This document shows, piece by piece, positions 1 to 9,000 of a stretch of DNA of 24,819 nucleotides. Position 1 is the first letter of the stretch. Every line of letters begins with the position of its first letter. This stretch comes from Planctomycetota bacterium (GTDB lineage Bacteria; Planctomycetota; Planctomycetia; Pirellulales; Pirellulaceae), in NCBI GenBank assembly GCA_029259935.1, contig JAJDEH010000164.1:1-24819 (forward strand). Reading direction: 5' to 3'. The position numbers were made by a program, and so were the translations under genes. The notes below the pieces were generated by a model. The model ran no database searches, had not been told where the DNA came from, and was given only the letters and a program-made list of their open reading frames with translations.

Positions 1-3000
1 GGGATGTCTTCGTCGATCAAACAACGCAAACAGTACATCACCGCGGCCGTGACGATCGCCCGGTTGGCGTTAAGATTGCCCGCCAACACCGACGCGGTTC
101 CGGTGAAGTCGACGACCGCAGTATCGCGATTGACCGTGATCGCCACCGTGATGGGCGAACCGTCGTCGAGATGGTCGGTGAATTCGTGGCGGCCATCGGG
201 AAAGCGAGCGAGGGCCATGCGCATTTTAGTTTCGGCCGCCTTTTGAATGTACCCCATGTAGGCCTGCACCACGGGCAAGGAGTATCGTTCGATCAAGGCC
301 AGCAGGTCGCGTGATCCATGTTCATTGGCCGCGATTTGTGCGGCGACGTCCGCCAAGTTCTCTTCGACACCGCGCGTGGGATAGGCGCCATCGAGCAACA
401 GAGCGCGGAACGCCTCGATCCGCGAATCACCCGCGGCGACGATCTTGAAATTACGAATCAGCACGCCCTCTTCGGAAAGATTTCGCGAGAAAGGAGGCAT
501 CGATCCGGGAGTGATTCCGCCGATCTCGGCATGATGGGCCCGGCTGGCGGTGAAGAACAATAACTCTCCATCCTGGTGAACTGGTGAGACCACGGTAATG
601 TCCGGCAAGTGCGAACCGCCGCGATAAGGGTCGTTCGTGACCATGACATCACCGGGTTGCATGTCGGGATTATCGGCGATGATCTGGCGAACCGTTTCGC
701 CCATCGCACCCAGGTGCACGGGAATGTGAGGCGCGTTGACAACCAAATCGCCGACCGGCGTGAATAGGGCGCAACTGAAGTCGAGCCGCTCTTTGACGTT
801 CACACTGCTGGCGGTGTTTCGCAGAGTGATGCCCATTTGCTCGGCGATACCGGCAAACTGGTTGTTGAAGATTTCTAGCATGACCGGATCGGGAGACGCG
901 GGAAGTTCCAGCGCGACTTCGAACGCCTCTGCCGACTCGCCGCCGACCGCCACGTCCTCGCGCGCCGCGACCGAAATAAGTAGCTCGCCGCCGCTGAGCA
1001 TCTCGGCGTTCCAGCCCGGGTCGACCACCGTCGTGGAGACATCTTCCAGAACAATCGCGGGACCGCTGAACAGGTCGCCCGGCCGCAAGTCGTGGCGACG
1101 GAAGATCTTGGTTTCACGTGGTTGGGCGTCGAAGTAGGCGGACACGGACCGCGCCGGCGTCGGCGAAGTTGGTTCGGCCTTGGTCGAGCGGGCGAGAGTC
1201 GCCGCCGAGCGCCCCGTTGCCTCGACGCGCGCCGCCACCACTTCCAGCCGCTTATCTTGTTGAATGTAACCGTACAATCGCCGATGTTCTTGTTCGTATT
1301 CCCGCGCATAATCGCCGTCATCCGGCCGCAAGATCGTCAGATACGAATCCAGTCCTTGGTAACGCAAGTCGAGCGAGCGCCGCACTTCGACGCGATCTTC
1401 AGCCACTCCTTCGTCAACAACTTCTTGATAAGCCGTTTGGCTCAGCCGATCAAAGACTTGGTCCAATCGCGACAGCGTTGAATCGTTGTACTGCTGGTAG
1501 ATGCCTTCTGCCTTATGCCGCACGACATCCGCCAGCCCGATCCCATAGGCGCTGAGGATGCCGGCGTCGGGGTGATTCAAAATGTGTTGCATCCCTAGCT
1601 CCGCGGCGATCGCGCAGGCATGCTGAGGCGCGGCGCCGCCGAAAGCCACCAAAACGTAATGGCGCGGATCGTATCCCTTGGCCACGGAGATCGAACGGAT
1701 CGCCTTGGTCATGTTGGCGTTGGCCACGCGCAGAAATCCATTGGCCAGTTCAACCGGTCCGAACCGAGTCCCCGCTGCCGCATTGATTTCGTCGCATAGG
1801 GCATTCAGTCGTTGTTGCACGGCGGAGCGGTCGAGCGGAAACGGAAAGTGTTCGGCGACGATTCTGCCCAGGAACAGATTGACGTCGGTCACGGTCAGCG
1901 GTCCGCCGCGTCCATAACACATCGGCCCCGGATCCGCGCCCGCGCTGTCCGGTCCGACCGCGAACTTGACTCCGTCAAACCAACAGATCGAACCACCCCC
2001 CGCCGCCACGGTTTCAATCGCCATCATCGGCGAGACGATCCGTACGCCCGCTTTTTCGGTTTCGTATTCAACATCAAAGCGTCCATCGAAGCGCGAGACA
2101 TCGGTGCTGGTGCCCCCCATGTCAAAACCGATGGCCCGCTCGAAGCCGGCAGCTTGAGCCACTTTGGAAAAACCGACGACGCCGCCCGCTGGTCCGGACA
2201 ATATGCTGTCCTTGCCGACGAAGTGATCGGCCGCCACCAATCCGCCCGCCGACGTGAGCAACCGCAAGTCGCTGTCTTTTCCCAGCGACTCGCGCAGCGA
2301 CGCGACATACTGGCGCAGCACCGGATTCAAGTACGCATCGACAACGGTGGTATCTCCGCGCGAGACAATCTTGATCAGCGGCGAGACTTGGCTCGACTTA
2401 CTAATCTCGTCGAAGCCCACTTCGCGCGCCGCTCGCTCCACCAAATCTTCATGCTCGCCATGAGCGTACGAATTGAGCAAGCAAATCGCCAACGACTCGG
2501 CACCTTGTCCGCGCGCGTCGTGCAATGCGGCCCGCACGTGATCAAAACTGGGCGCGACGAGCACTTCGCCGCCAGACGTCATGCGTTCGTCGATTTCAAC
2601 GACCGATGAAAACAGCGGCGGCTGCTTGCGAGTTCTTAGATCAAACAGCTTGGGACGGTTCTGATATCCGATCCGCAAAATATCGCCGAAGCCACGCGTG
2701 GTCACTAGCGCCGTCTTCGCCCCGTGCCGAGTGAGCAGCGCGTTGGTGCCGCGGGTCGTCCCCAGCCGAACGGTGACGCGCGGAATAGGCCGCTGCAGCG
2801 GTAGTCCCATCAAATAGCGAATCGCCAAGATCGGTGCTTCTTCATCCGCAACCAGTTCGTAGGATTGCCCTTCAACGGGAGGCCGGGAAAGCGCCGGTGC
2901 GACATGCAAGACTCCCGCGCTGGCCGAAAACCGTGCGACGGTCGACTCTTGCACCACCTGCCCCGAGGCGTCCAGCAGCCTCAGACGATAGCCTTCCCAA

Positions 3001-3191
3001 AAGCCGGGCGGATCGTTCTTGCGTGCAAAATCGACAAGCTCGCTCGACGAACTGCCCGCCGCGACTTGGCCCTTGGTCACGGCGGAACTGAGTACCTTGT
3101 GGCGCAACAATCCACCGTCGGGCCGCCGAGCGAAGCAATCCGTAAACGTGCCGCCGACATCAATCCAAAATTGAAATTCTTCTTCGTCCAT
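1..3191 (-). CDS. HyuA-HyuB fused hydantoinase / 5-oxoprolinase (ATP-dependent), 3' end cut by window
   Basis: The minus-strand frame is open from the ATG at 3191 to the left edge, giving 1063 residues without a stop; the C-terminus lies outside the window. The N-terminal half is HyuA-like: the actin-fold phosphate loop DVGGTFTD sits at residues 11-18, GTTRGTNALL near 145, and the second nucleotide motif GFDMGGTSTDV near 350. From about residue 755 the sequence changes to HyuB (VMLEIFNNQFAGIAEQMG, then VTNDPYRGGSHLPD). Family knowledge: single-chain HyuA-HyuB proteins of about 1,250-1,300 residues are cytosolic ATP-dependent 5-oxoprolinases or hydantoinases that open a cyclic amide with ATP hydrolysis. 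Which substrate is used here cannot be told from sequence. No clear Shine-Dalgarno is seen before 3191; the start was chosen because the nucleotide motif begins 10 residues later, as is usual. It appears to be transcribed alone from the 600-bp gap upstream. Confidence 0.93.
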   Translation of the reverse strand, partial: MDEEEFQFWIDVGGTFTDCFARRPDGGLLRHKVLSSAVTKGQVAAGSSSSELVDFARKNDPPGFWEGYRLRLLDASGQVVQESTVARFSASAGVLHVAPALSRPPVEGQSYELVADEEAPILAIRYLMGLPLQRPIPRVTVRLGTTRGTNALLTRHGAKTALVTTRGFGDILRIGYQNRPKLFDLRTRKQPPLFSSVVEIDERMTSGGEVLVAPSFDHVRAALHDARGQGAESLAICLLNSYAHGEHEDLVERAAREVGFDEISKSSQVSPLIKIVSRGDTTVVDAYLNPVLRQYVASLRESLGKDSDLRLLTSAGGLVAADHFVGKDSILSGPAGGVVGFSKVAQAAGFERAIGFDMGGTSTDVSRFDGRFDVEYETEKAGVRIVSPMMAIETVAAGGGSICWFDGVKFAVGPDSAGADPGPMCYGRGGPLTVTDVNLFLGRIVAEHFPFPLDRSAVQQRLNALCDEINAAAGTRFGPVELANGFLRVANANMTKAIRSISVAKGYDPRHYVLVAFGGAAPQHACAIAAELGMQHILNHPDAGILSAYGIGLADVVRHKAEGIYQQYNDSTLSRLDQVFDRLSQTAYQEVVDEGVAEDRVEVRRSLDLRYQGLDSYLTILRPDDGDYAREYEQEHRRLYGYIQQDKRLEVVAARVEATGRSAATLARSTKAEPTSPTPARSVSAYFDAQPRETKIFRRHDLRPGDLFSGPAIVLEDVSTTVVDPGWNAEMLSGGELLISVAAREDVAVGGESAEAFEVALELPASPDPVMLEIFNNQFAGIAEQMGITLRNTASSVNVKERLDFSCALFTPVGDLVVNAPHIPVHLGAMGETVRQIIADNPDMQPGDVMVTNDPYRGGSHLPDITVVSPVHQDGELLFFTASRAHHAEIGGITPGSMPPFSRNLSEEGVLIRNFKIVAAGDSRIEAFRALLLDGAYPTRGVEENLADVAAQIAANEHGSRDLLALIERYSLPVVQAYMGYIQKAAETKMRMALARFPDGRHEFTDHLDDGSPITVAITVNRDTAVVDFTGTASVLAGNLNANRAIVTAAVMYCLRCLIDEDI

Positions 3192-3803
<612 letters not shown>

Positions 3804-4433
3804 CTAGCCGACATATTGAAATAGCTCGAGCAACGATTCGATTTCATGGTCGGCCGTGCTCTCCAGATGGTTGTGCAAGCCGCCGGCGTGCTTGATGCGT
3901 ATCGTCGTCCATCCTAACTGGCGCGGCGCTTGGAAGTCCTTGGCCGGATTGTCGCCGATATAGGCGTAACGCTTCTCTTCACCGTAATGCCGCATCACCA
4001 ATCGGAACGGCAACGCGTCGGGCTTGCTGGTGTGGTGTTCGTCGGTGTACACGGGGAAGCTAATGAAGCGGTCAAGTTGCAACGCGTGAAACTTGTTAGC
4101 TTGCATCTTGTGAGGTCCGTCGGTAATCAAAGCCGTATCGTGTTTCGATTTCGCTTCGGCCAGCGCGATTTGCGATTCGACACCCAAGCGAATCAGCGGT
4201 TGATGGAATCGGTAGACATCGATCAGGCGTGGTATTTCTAGTTCTTGCGAGACCAGTTCGGCGTAGCGATCGAATACGCGTCCGCTTCCCTGCTCGTGGT
4301 AGATTCGCCATAGCGATTGATAAATGCCGAGCGGCCGGTCTTTGTCAAGATAGGATGCAACAGCCCAAAAGCCGCTGCGAACGAACTGATGTTCGAGATA
4401 AAGCGTGTCGTCGAGATCGAAAACGAGAATCAT
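3804..4433 (-). CDS. HAD-superfamily hydrolase (YjjG/Gph-like small phosphatase)
   Basis: The protein has 209 residues when started at the ATG at 4433. HAD motif I is MILVFDLDDTLY at the very N-terminus (nucleophile Asp6, acid Asp8). Motif II is around TALITDGP, the motif III lysine lies near TSKPDALPF, and motif IV is YIGDNPAKDF. The helical cap between motifs I and II fits subclass I phosphatases of small phosphorylated metabolites; the exact substrate is unknown. An in-frame GTG exists 15 nt upstream at 4448, but the ATG at 4433 has GGAGGG about 7 nt before it, so the GTG codon is part of the Shine-Dalgarno rather than the start. The stop codon TAG lies inside the CTAG end of the adjacent MITE-like repeat, so the annotated C-terminus (LFQYVG) may have been set by that insertion. 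Confidence 0.88.
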   Translation of the reverse strand: MILVFDLDDTLYLEHQFVRSGFWAVASYLDKDRPLGIYQSLWRIYHEQGSGRVFDRYAELVSQELEIPRLIDVYRFHQPLIRLGVESQIALAEAKSKHDTALITDGPHKMQANKFHALQLDRFISFPVYTDEHHTSKPDALPFRLVMRHYGEEKRYAYIGDNPAKDFQAPRQLGWTTIRIKHAGGLHNHLESTADHEIESLLELFQYVG

Positions 4434-4474
4434 GGGGTCGCCCTCCACATCTCACGGCGAATCAGTTACGTCGG

Positions 4475-6553
4475 CTACTGGTGCAGTAACTCGAAACGCC
4501 GCTTGGCTTCGACGGGCTCGACGAAACGATTGAGGACCGCCAGGCATCGAATCTTGCCCGACCAGTTTCTCGTTCCGCCGCCGTCCCATTCGTCGCCCAG
4601 CAGTAGATGCTGGCGGCTCCAGTTGCTGAAGTCGCCTCGCACGCGATCCGATGCGGCGACCCGCTTGCCATCGACGTAGCACGCCAACTGGCCGTCACGA
4701 TAAGACACGATTACGTGATACGGCCTTCCCGTGGCGATGGAAGTCAACGTGGTCTGCGGATTCAATCCGTTCGTGCCGGTCCTTGGCGTGCGGAGGCGGA
4801 ACAGAAGTTGATCGCCCTCCTGCCCGAGCGTGAAGTTGCGCGAATAACCGTCGGTCGAAAAAGAGATAATCCGCGCCGGTCCCTTTTGCCGGGCACGGTC
4901 CGACAAGATGATCGCTTCGACGGTCAACTCGCCGGTCTTTTTGCAGGCGTCTAGAATCGCGTCATCGGCATTGCGAACAAGAATCGCCCCTTGCGATAAA
5001 ACAATGCCGTCTTTGCCGATGCTCGCTTTGTCGCGAGTTTCCAAGCGGACGGCCGGTTTGATTTGACTGGCACTGCCAACCAGCTTGGCCGCGCCAAACT
5101 CAGGCTTCCAGGCCAGCACCAAGGAGGGATCATCCCCGGGCCACTTCTTGAGTACCAACGGTGGTTTGGCCGGCGGCCGATTTGGCTTGGTTGCTGTTTT
5201 GGCGCTGTTGCCCAAGGCGGCGGCCGAGGCGGTCAGCGGCAAGCATTGCAGGTTGCCGTCGCGATCCTTCAGGTAAAGCAATCCGTTGGCGAGCGTCACA
5301 TGCGGCCAAGCATCGTTCTTGAAAAGACCACCTTTTTCCGCCACGACTTTCAACGCGCCGGGAGATCGCGTGGCCGTTTCAATCAGTTGCAGGTCGCCCC
5401 GATTGGACCACACGATGAGCCGATCGTCGGTCGTCAGAATGCACGAACCTTGTGAACCAACTTTTCCGCCCAGCCATTTTTGTTTTCCCGTCTCGAAATC
5501 GAGGCAATGAATGCCCTTCCACGCCCAATACACATGCCCTTGGTGAATCACGGGGCTGCAAACTCCGGACGCCTGCTCCGACTCCCACACCTTTTCAGCA
5601 CCACTCTCCGTAATCCGTAATTTACACATCGCGTAGTGATTGTAAGCCGAGGTGATAATGACGTAGTTTTCGTGGACCGCCGGCGTGGGAATGTTGTTGG
5701 CGAAGTCAGTCGTCCACTTGTACTCGGCCAGGGTGCGGCCTTCATGGCGCGCATCGATTCGTGTGACGACCAGGTTTCGCAGCGTGAGCACCGCCACGCA
5801 GGGAATACCTTCCACGTTGATGGGAACGGGGCCGCCCGAATGTCCCGCTTCATCCTTGCACTCGGATGCCCACGCTTGCTTGCCCGTGCGTTTATCGAAT
5901 GCGATTAGGTTGCCCGTGTCGTCGCCCACTTCGACCAAGAGCCACTTGCCGGAAACCAGCGGGGATGAAGTGTAGCCATAATCGCGCAGCGTCTTCCGAT
6001 TCCGCTGCGCGACGTCAGGACGGCGGGGGACCTGATAGCGGTCGTAAAGATTGGTGCCCCATTTCTTCTCGCCCTCGCGGGTGGTGTCCCAGCAATTCAA
6101 GTCGCCGTCGGTGCTGAGCGTATAGAGCCAACCGGTTTCTAGGTCCAGCGAAGGCGTCGACGTGACACCGGAATAGATCCCCTTGTCGCCCGTGCTATGC
6201 CGGCCGTACTTGGGGCACGCGTAACTCTGCTGCCACAACTGCTTCCCCGTCACTGCGTCGCGGCAAGTCAGATGATCGCGGTCGTCGTACCAGCCTAGGG
6301 TATAGAGTTTTCCTCCGGCGACGATGGGCGAGGTCGAACCAAAGCCGACGTTGGTTGACCACAGGCTATCTCCCGCCGGCCAATTCTTCCCAGTCCATCC
6401 CGACGATTCGCCGACAATGTCGTTGCGGGTTGGCCCGCGCCAATGCGGCCAGTCGGCGGCAGTCAGTTGGCTAGGCCGACCCGTCGCCATCAGTCCAAGT
6501 ATCAGCGCGACGAGCAGAATCGTCGTCTTTCCAAAAGCAATACGGTTTTTCAT
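4475..6553 (-). CDS. Secreted PQQ-type beta-propeller protein with C-terminal LamG domain
   Basis: The start chosen is the ATG at 6553 (692 residues) because it opens a signal peptide (MKNRIAFGKT, hydrophobic ILLVALILGLMATG, cleavage near residue 32) followed by ADWPHWRGPTRND, a hallmark start of planctomycete PQQ-like propellers. The frame is open 66 nt further upstream, but that stretch does not look like a signal sequence. Repeated blades such as GWLYTLSTDGDLNCWD and HCLDFETGKQKWLGG match the PQQ/BamB repeat. After a proline-rich linker (PPAKPPLVLKK) the last 160 residues form a LamG/concanavalin-like sandwich (YHVIVSYRDGQLACYVDGKR, WSGKIRCLAVLNRFVEPVEAKRRFE). The protein is probably periplasmic or surface-exposed, with a binding or oxidoreductase-like role. 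The LamG domain is a paralogue of that in the neighbouring FecR protein. Function in the cell is unknown. Confidence 0.88.
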   Translation of the reverse strand: MKNRIAFGKTTILLVALILGLMATGRPSQLTAADWPHWRGPTRNDIVGESSGWTGKNWPAGDSLWSTNVGFGSTSPIVAGGKLYTLGWYDDRDHLTCRDAVTGKQLWQQSYACPKYGRHSTGDKGIYSGVTSTPSLDLETGWLYTLSTDGDLNCWDTTREGEKKWGTNLYDRYQVPRRPDVAQRNRKTLRDYGYTSSPLVSGKWLLVEVGDDTGNLIAFDKRTGKQAWASECKDEAGHSGGPVPINVEGIPCVAVLTLRNLVVTRIDARHEGRTLAEYKWTTDFANNIPTPAVHENYVIITSAYNHYAMCKLRITESGAEKVWESEQASGVCSPVIHQGHVYWAWKGIHCLDFETGKQKWLGGKVGSQGSCILTTDDRLIVWSNRGDLQLIETATRSPGALKVVAEKGGLFKNDAWPHVTLANGLLYLKDRDGNLQCLPLTASAAALGNSAKTATKPNRPPAKPPLVLKKWPGDDPSLVLAWKPEFGAAKLVGSASQIKPAVRLETRDKASIGKDGIVLSQGAILVRNADDAILDACKKTGELTVEAIILSDRARQKGPARIISFSTDGYSRNFTLGQEGDQLLFRLRTPRTGTNGLNPQTTLTSIATGRPYHVIVSYRDGQLACYVDGKRVAASDRVRGDFSNWSRQHLLLGDEWDGGGTRNWSGKIRCLAVLNRFVEPVEAKRRFELLHQ

Positions 6554-6675
6554 CGAGTTCACGTGTTGGATGAAGGTAGTTGCCGTCGAGCAGCGGCTGC
6601 GATCAACGAGGGCAAGCAATCAAACTGAGTAGAAATTCAGTCGGTCCAAGAGTGGCTTCCGGAAATCGTGGCTGC

Positions 6676-8268
6676 TTATCCGTCCTCGGAGTTTCGCACG
6701 TCCACGAGTTCGCGGTATTGGCCCGAATTGAGCTTGGCTTCCGCCGGTTCGATGAAGCGATTATAGATCGCAATGCCCTCCAAGACACCCTTCCAATCCG
6801 CGCCCCCGACGTAGCGATCGCCAAACAGAATGTGCTGCGGCACCCAGTTGCTCAAATCGCCGTCGATCTTCAAGTCACTTGATTTAGGTGTTTTGACACC
6901 GTCGAGGTAGGCACAAAGACGGCCCGACTGAAAGGAAACGATCAAGTGATGCGGCAGTTCGTCCGGCAAGGTAGCGACCGGGACGGCAACGCCCTGGGGG
7001 GACTTTGACGTGCGAATTCGGGCAACAAGCTGGTTGCCTTCCTGGCTGAGCAGGAAGTTATGGCTATCTTCGGATGTGGAAAGCGAAAGGATCTCGGCCG
7101 ACTCTTGTACAAGGTTCGCTGGGCGAACGAACGCTTCGAATGAAAAAGAATTGCTGCGTTTGCAGGCTTCGACGAGATCCGTCTCGATACCTTTAGCCTG
7201 CCAATATCCGTTGGTCAGCGCCATGGCTCCTTCATGGTTCACGCCGGCAAAGTCGTGCGGCTCGGCGACACTCTGACGATAGAGCCCCGTTCTGGGATCC
7301 TTGACGAAATTCACCTGGTTGTGGGATTCAAAGACAAAGAGCAAACCCTCGCGGTTCGAAGGCCACGCCAATTCGCTTCCGACGAGAGTTTTCTGGGTAA
7401 CAATGCCGTAGTGGTTTTCCCGAACGTTCCAGGATCCAGGACGACCCATGGTTCGCTCCAACTCGACCGTGCCTTCGGTGACGTACAGCCGGGTCTGCAA
7501 CGGTTCCGCAGCCAGGATAAACTCGGTTCCAACCACGGTCGCGAGGGCGATGGGTGTTTCGAATACCATGTTGGCCGAACCGCGTTGGGGAGTGACTTTG
7601 GCGGAAATCTGACCCGCGTCGAGGCCAATCCTTTTGCCGCCGTCAGATGCCGGTGACACGAAGCGAACGATACTATTTCGACCAACTTGCACTTCCGTCC
7701 CGTCGTCGGTGTAGCTAAAGACGACTTCATTTTCCGCCGAGGTCTGGATCATGTCTCCCAGGCGAAGCTTGAACGGCACTCCGGAAGTGACCTCCTTACG
7801 AACGCCGTCGCGGGTCACCGTGGCACTGCCGTCCAAGGATTTGATTTCCGCGACATAAGCGAATTGAGGAGCGGCGTAAAAGTAACCGCCGGCGCCAACT
7901 CCCACGGCGCCACTGAGCAACACCGCCGCCGCCAGCCAACTTGCAGCGCGGCGGCGAGACCGACGGTTTCGTTCGTTCCATTGCAGCAGTTCGTCTTCCG
8001 CGATGTCGCGGAGGTCATTCACTTGTTCGACCAACTGCTGTTCGCCCATCGTGTAATCGCGAATCCGCTGCTCGACTTGGGCCAGGAATCCCTGCCGGTC
8101 GACGGCGTACCGCTGGCCCAGCAACTCGTTCAACACCAGTTGCTCTTTGAGTTCGGTCGCCAGAGTCGGTGACTCGTGAAGTTCACGGAGCAGCGTCTCC
8201 ATCTCCGCTTCGGTCACCTGATCGGGATCGTCAAGAAATTTTTCGATGATGGCTTGAGCGGCGGTCAT
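6676..8268 (-). CDS. FecR-domain membrane protein with C-terminal LamG domain (putative anti-sigma partner)
   Basis: The protein has 530 residues. The cytoplasmic N-terminus of about 107 residues is acidic and helical (DDPDQVTEAEMETLLRELHE), of the kind seen in planctomycete anti-sigma-like proteins. One membrane segment lies at about 109-131 (WLAAAVLLSGAVGVGAGG), preceded by the arginine cluster NRRSRRR, which sets the C-terminus outside. A FecR domain follows at about 165-270 (LRLGDMIQTSAENEVVFSY, ATVVGTEFILAAEPLQTRLYVTEGTVEL). A LamG sandwich occupies about 372-508 (HHLIVSFQSGRLCAYLDG, IYNRFIEPAEAKL). It starts 3 nt after the ECF sigma stop codon and has no Shine-Dalgarno of its own, so it is probably translationally coupled. 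The likely role is to sense an extracytoplasmic, perhaps carbohydrate, signal and control that sigma factor; the ligand is unknown. Confidence 0.88.
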   Translation of the reverse strand: MTAAQAIIEKFLDDPDQVTEAEMETLLRELHESPTLATELKEQLVLNELLGQRYAVDRQGFLAQVEQRIRDYTMGEQQLVEQVNDLRDIAEDELLQWNERNRRSRRRAASWLAAAVLLSGAVGVGAGGYFYAAPQFAYVAEIKSLDGSATVTRDGVRKEVTSGVPFKLRLGDMIQTSAENEVVFSYTDDGTEVQVGRNSIVRFVSPASDGGKRIGLDAGQISAKVTPQRGSANMVFETPIALATVVGTEFILAAEPLQTRLYVTEGTVELERTMGRPGSWNVRENHYGIVTQKTLVGSELAWPSNREGLLFVFESHNQVNFVKDPRTGLYRQSVAEPHDFAGVNHEGAMALTNGYWQAKGIETDLVEACKRSNSFSFEAFVRPANLVQESAEILSLSTSEDSHNFLLSQEGNQLVARIRTSKSPQGVAVPVATLPDELPHHLIVSFQSGRLCAYLDGVKTPKSSDLKIDGDLSNWVPQHILFGDRYVGGADWKGVLEGIAIYNRFIEPAEAKLNSGQYRELVDVRNSEDG

Positions 8269-8271
8269 GAA

Positions 8272-8799
8272 TCACGACTGTTTGGCGAGAGAGTGTGCGA
8301 TACAATCCTTCAACTGCGCCCGGATTCGATGCAAGGCGACGCGCACCGCTTCGGCGGTCGAATTGATGGCCTCGGCAATTTTGGCGGACGGCAGATCTTC
8401 GGTATACCTCAGCAATAAAATACGGCGGCTCTTCTCGGGCAGTTTCTCGCAGCAGCCGTCGAGGGCAAACTGCATCGACTTTTGTTCCCCTTTTTTCTCC
8501 AACGGCGAGTCGGCGGTGGCCAGGATTTCGACCAGCGCCTCGCGGTGCAAACGTCCTCGACGTGAAATCCGTCGAATATGGTTCAAGCAAAGATTGCGGG
8601 CAATTCCCTTGATCCAGCGTTCAATCGCGACGTCGCTGGGAACGCGATGAAAATTGCGGAACAGCTCGACATAAACATCTTGCGCCACATCGTCGACTTC
8701 ATGCGAAGCGATTCCCATGCCGGCAATGTAAGCCCGGATGCGCACTTGGGTTTCACGCAGGACAGTGTCAAAGTCCGCCCCTGCTAGCTCATTGGACAT
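8272..8799 (-). CDS. ECF-type RNA polymerase sigma factor
   Basis: The protein has 175 residues. Region 2 spans about 15-90 (HEVDDVAQDVYVELFRNF, then ERWIKGIARNLCLNHIRRISRR), where ECF factors bind core polymerase and the -10 element. Region 4 spans about 118-170 (LPEKSRRILLLRYTEDLPSAKIAEAINSTAEAVRVALHRIRAQLK), a helix-turn-helix for the -35 element. The linker is short, as in ECF factors that lack region 3. GGGAG stands about 6 nt before the ATG at 8799. The gene is followed after 3 nt by the FecR/LamG gene, so the pair forms a sigma/sensor unit. The PQQ/LamG gene downstream is a plausible member of the same operon or regulon. Confidence 0.92.
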   Translation of the reverse strand: MSNELAGADFDTVLRETQVRIRAYIAGMGIASHEVDDVAQDVYVELFRNFHRVPSDVAIERWIKGIARNLCLNHIRRISRRGRLHREALVEILATADSPLEKKGEQKSMQFALDGCCEKLPEKSRRILLLRYTEDLPSAKIAEAINSTAEAVRVALHRIRAQLKDCIAHSLAKQS

Positions 8800-9000
8800 A
8801 CGGGCTCCCTGATGGCATCCACCTTATAGTCGCCATGGGCAGCGGCTGATGTTACACGATTCCACAACAATTTGGAGATCGGAGATGGAGACGTTGCCAT
8901 GGGCGGTCAGCGAACTCAGCTTAAGTTATTTGCCGTGTCCGGCAAGCCGTCGATGACGCAAAGCGTTTCAGTCATTGGGGTTATGCGACGAATGCGATTG
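8800..9000. promoter_or_regulatory. Upstream region of the ECF sigma operon
   Basis: This 201-bp gap lies between the stop of the alpha/beta hydrolase (9001) and the ECF sigma start (8799), both on the minus strand. It should hold the promoter of the sigma/FecR operon. I see no confident -35/-10 pair, terminator or small gene in it. Confidence 0.35.

Noticed and set aside
4434..4448. Upstream GTG start for the HAD gene
   Set aside because: The GTG is part of the GGAGGG ribosome binding site serving the ATG at 4433, which directly opens the conserved motif I.
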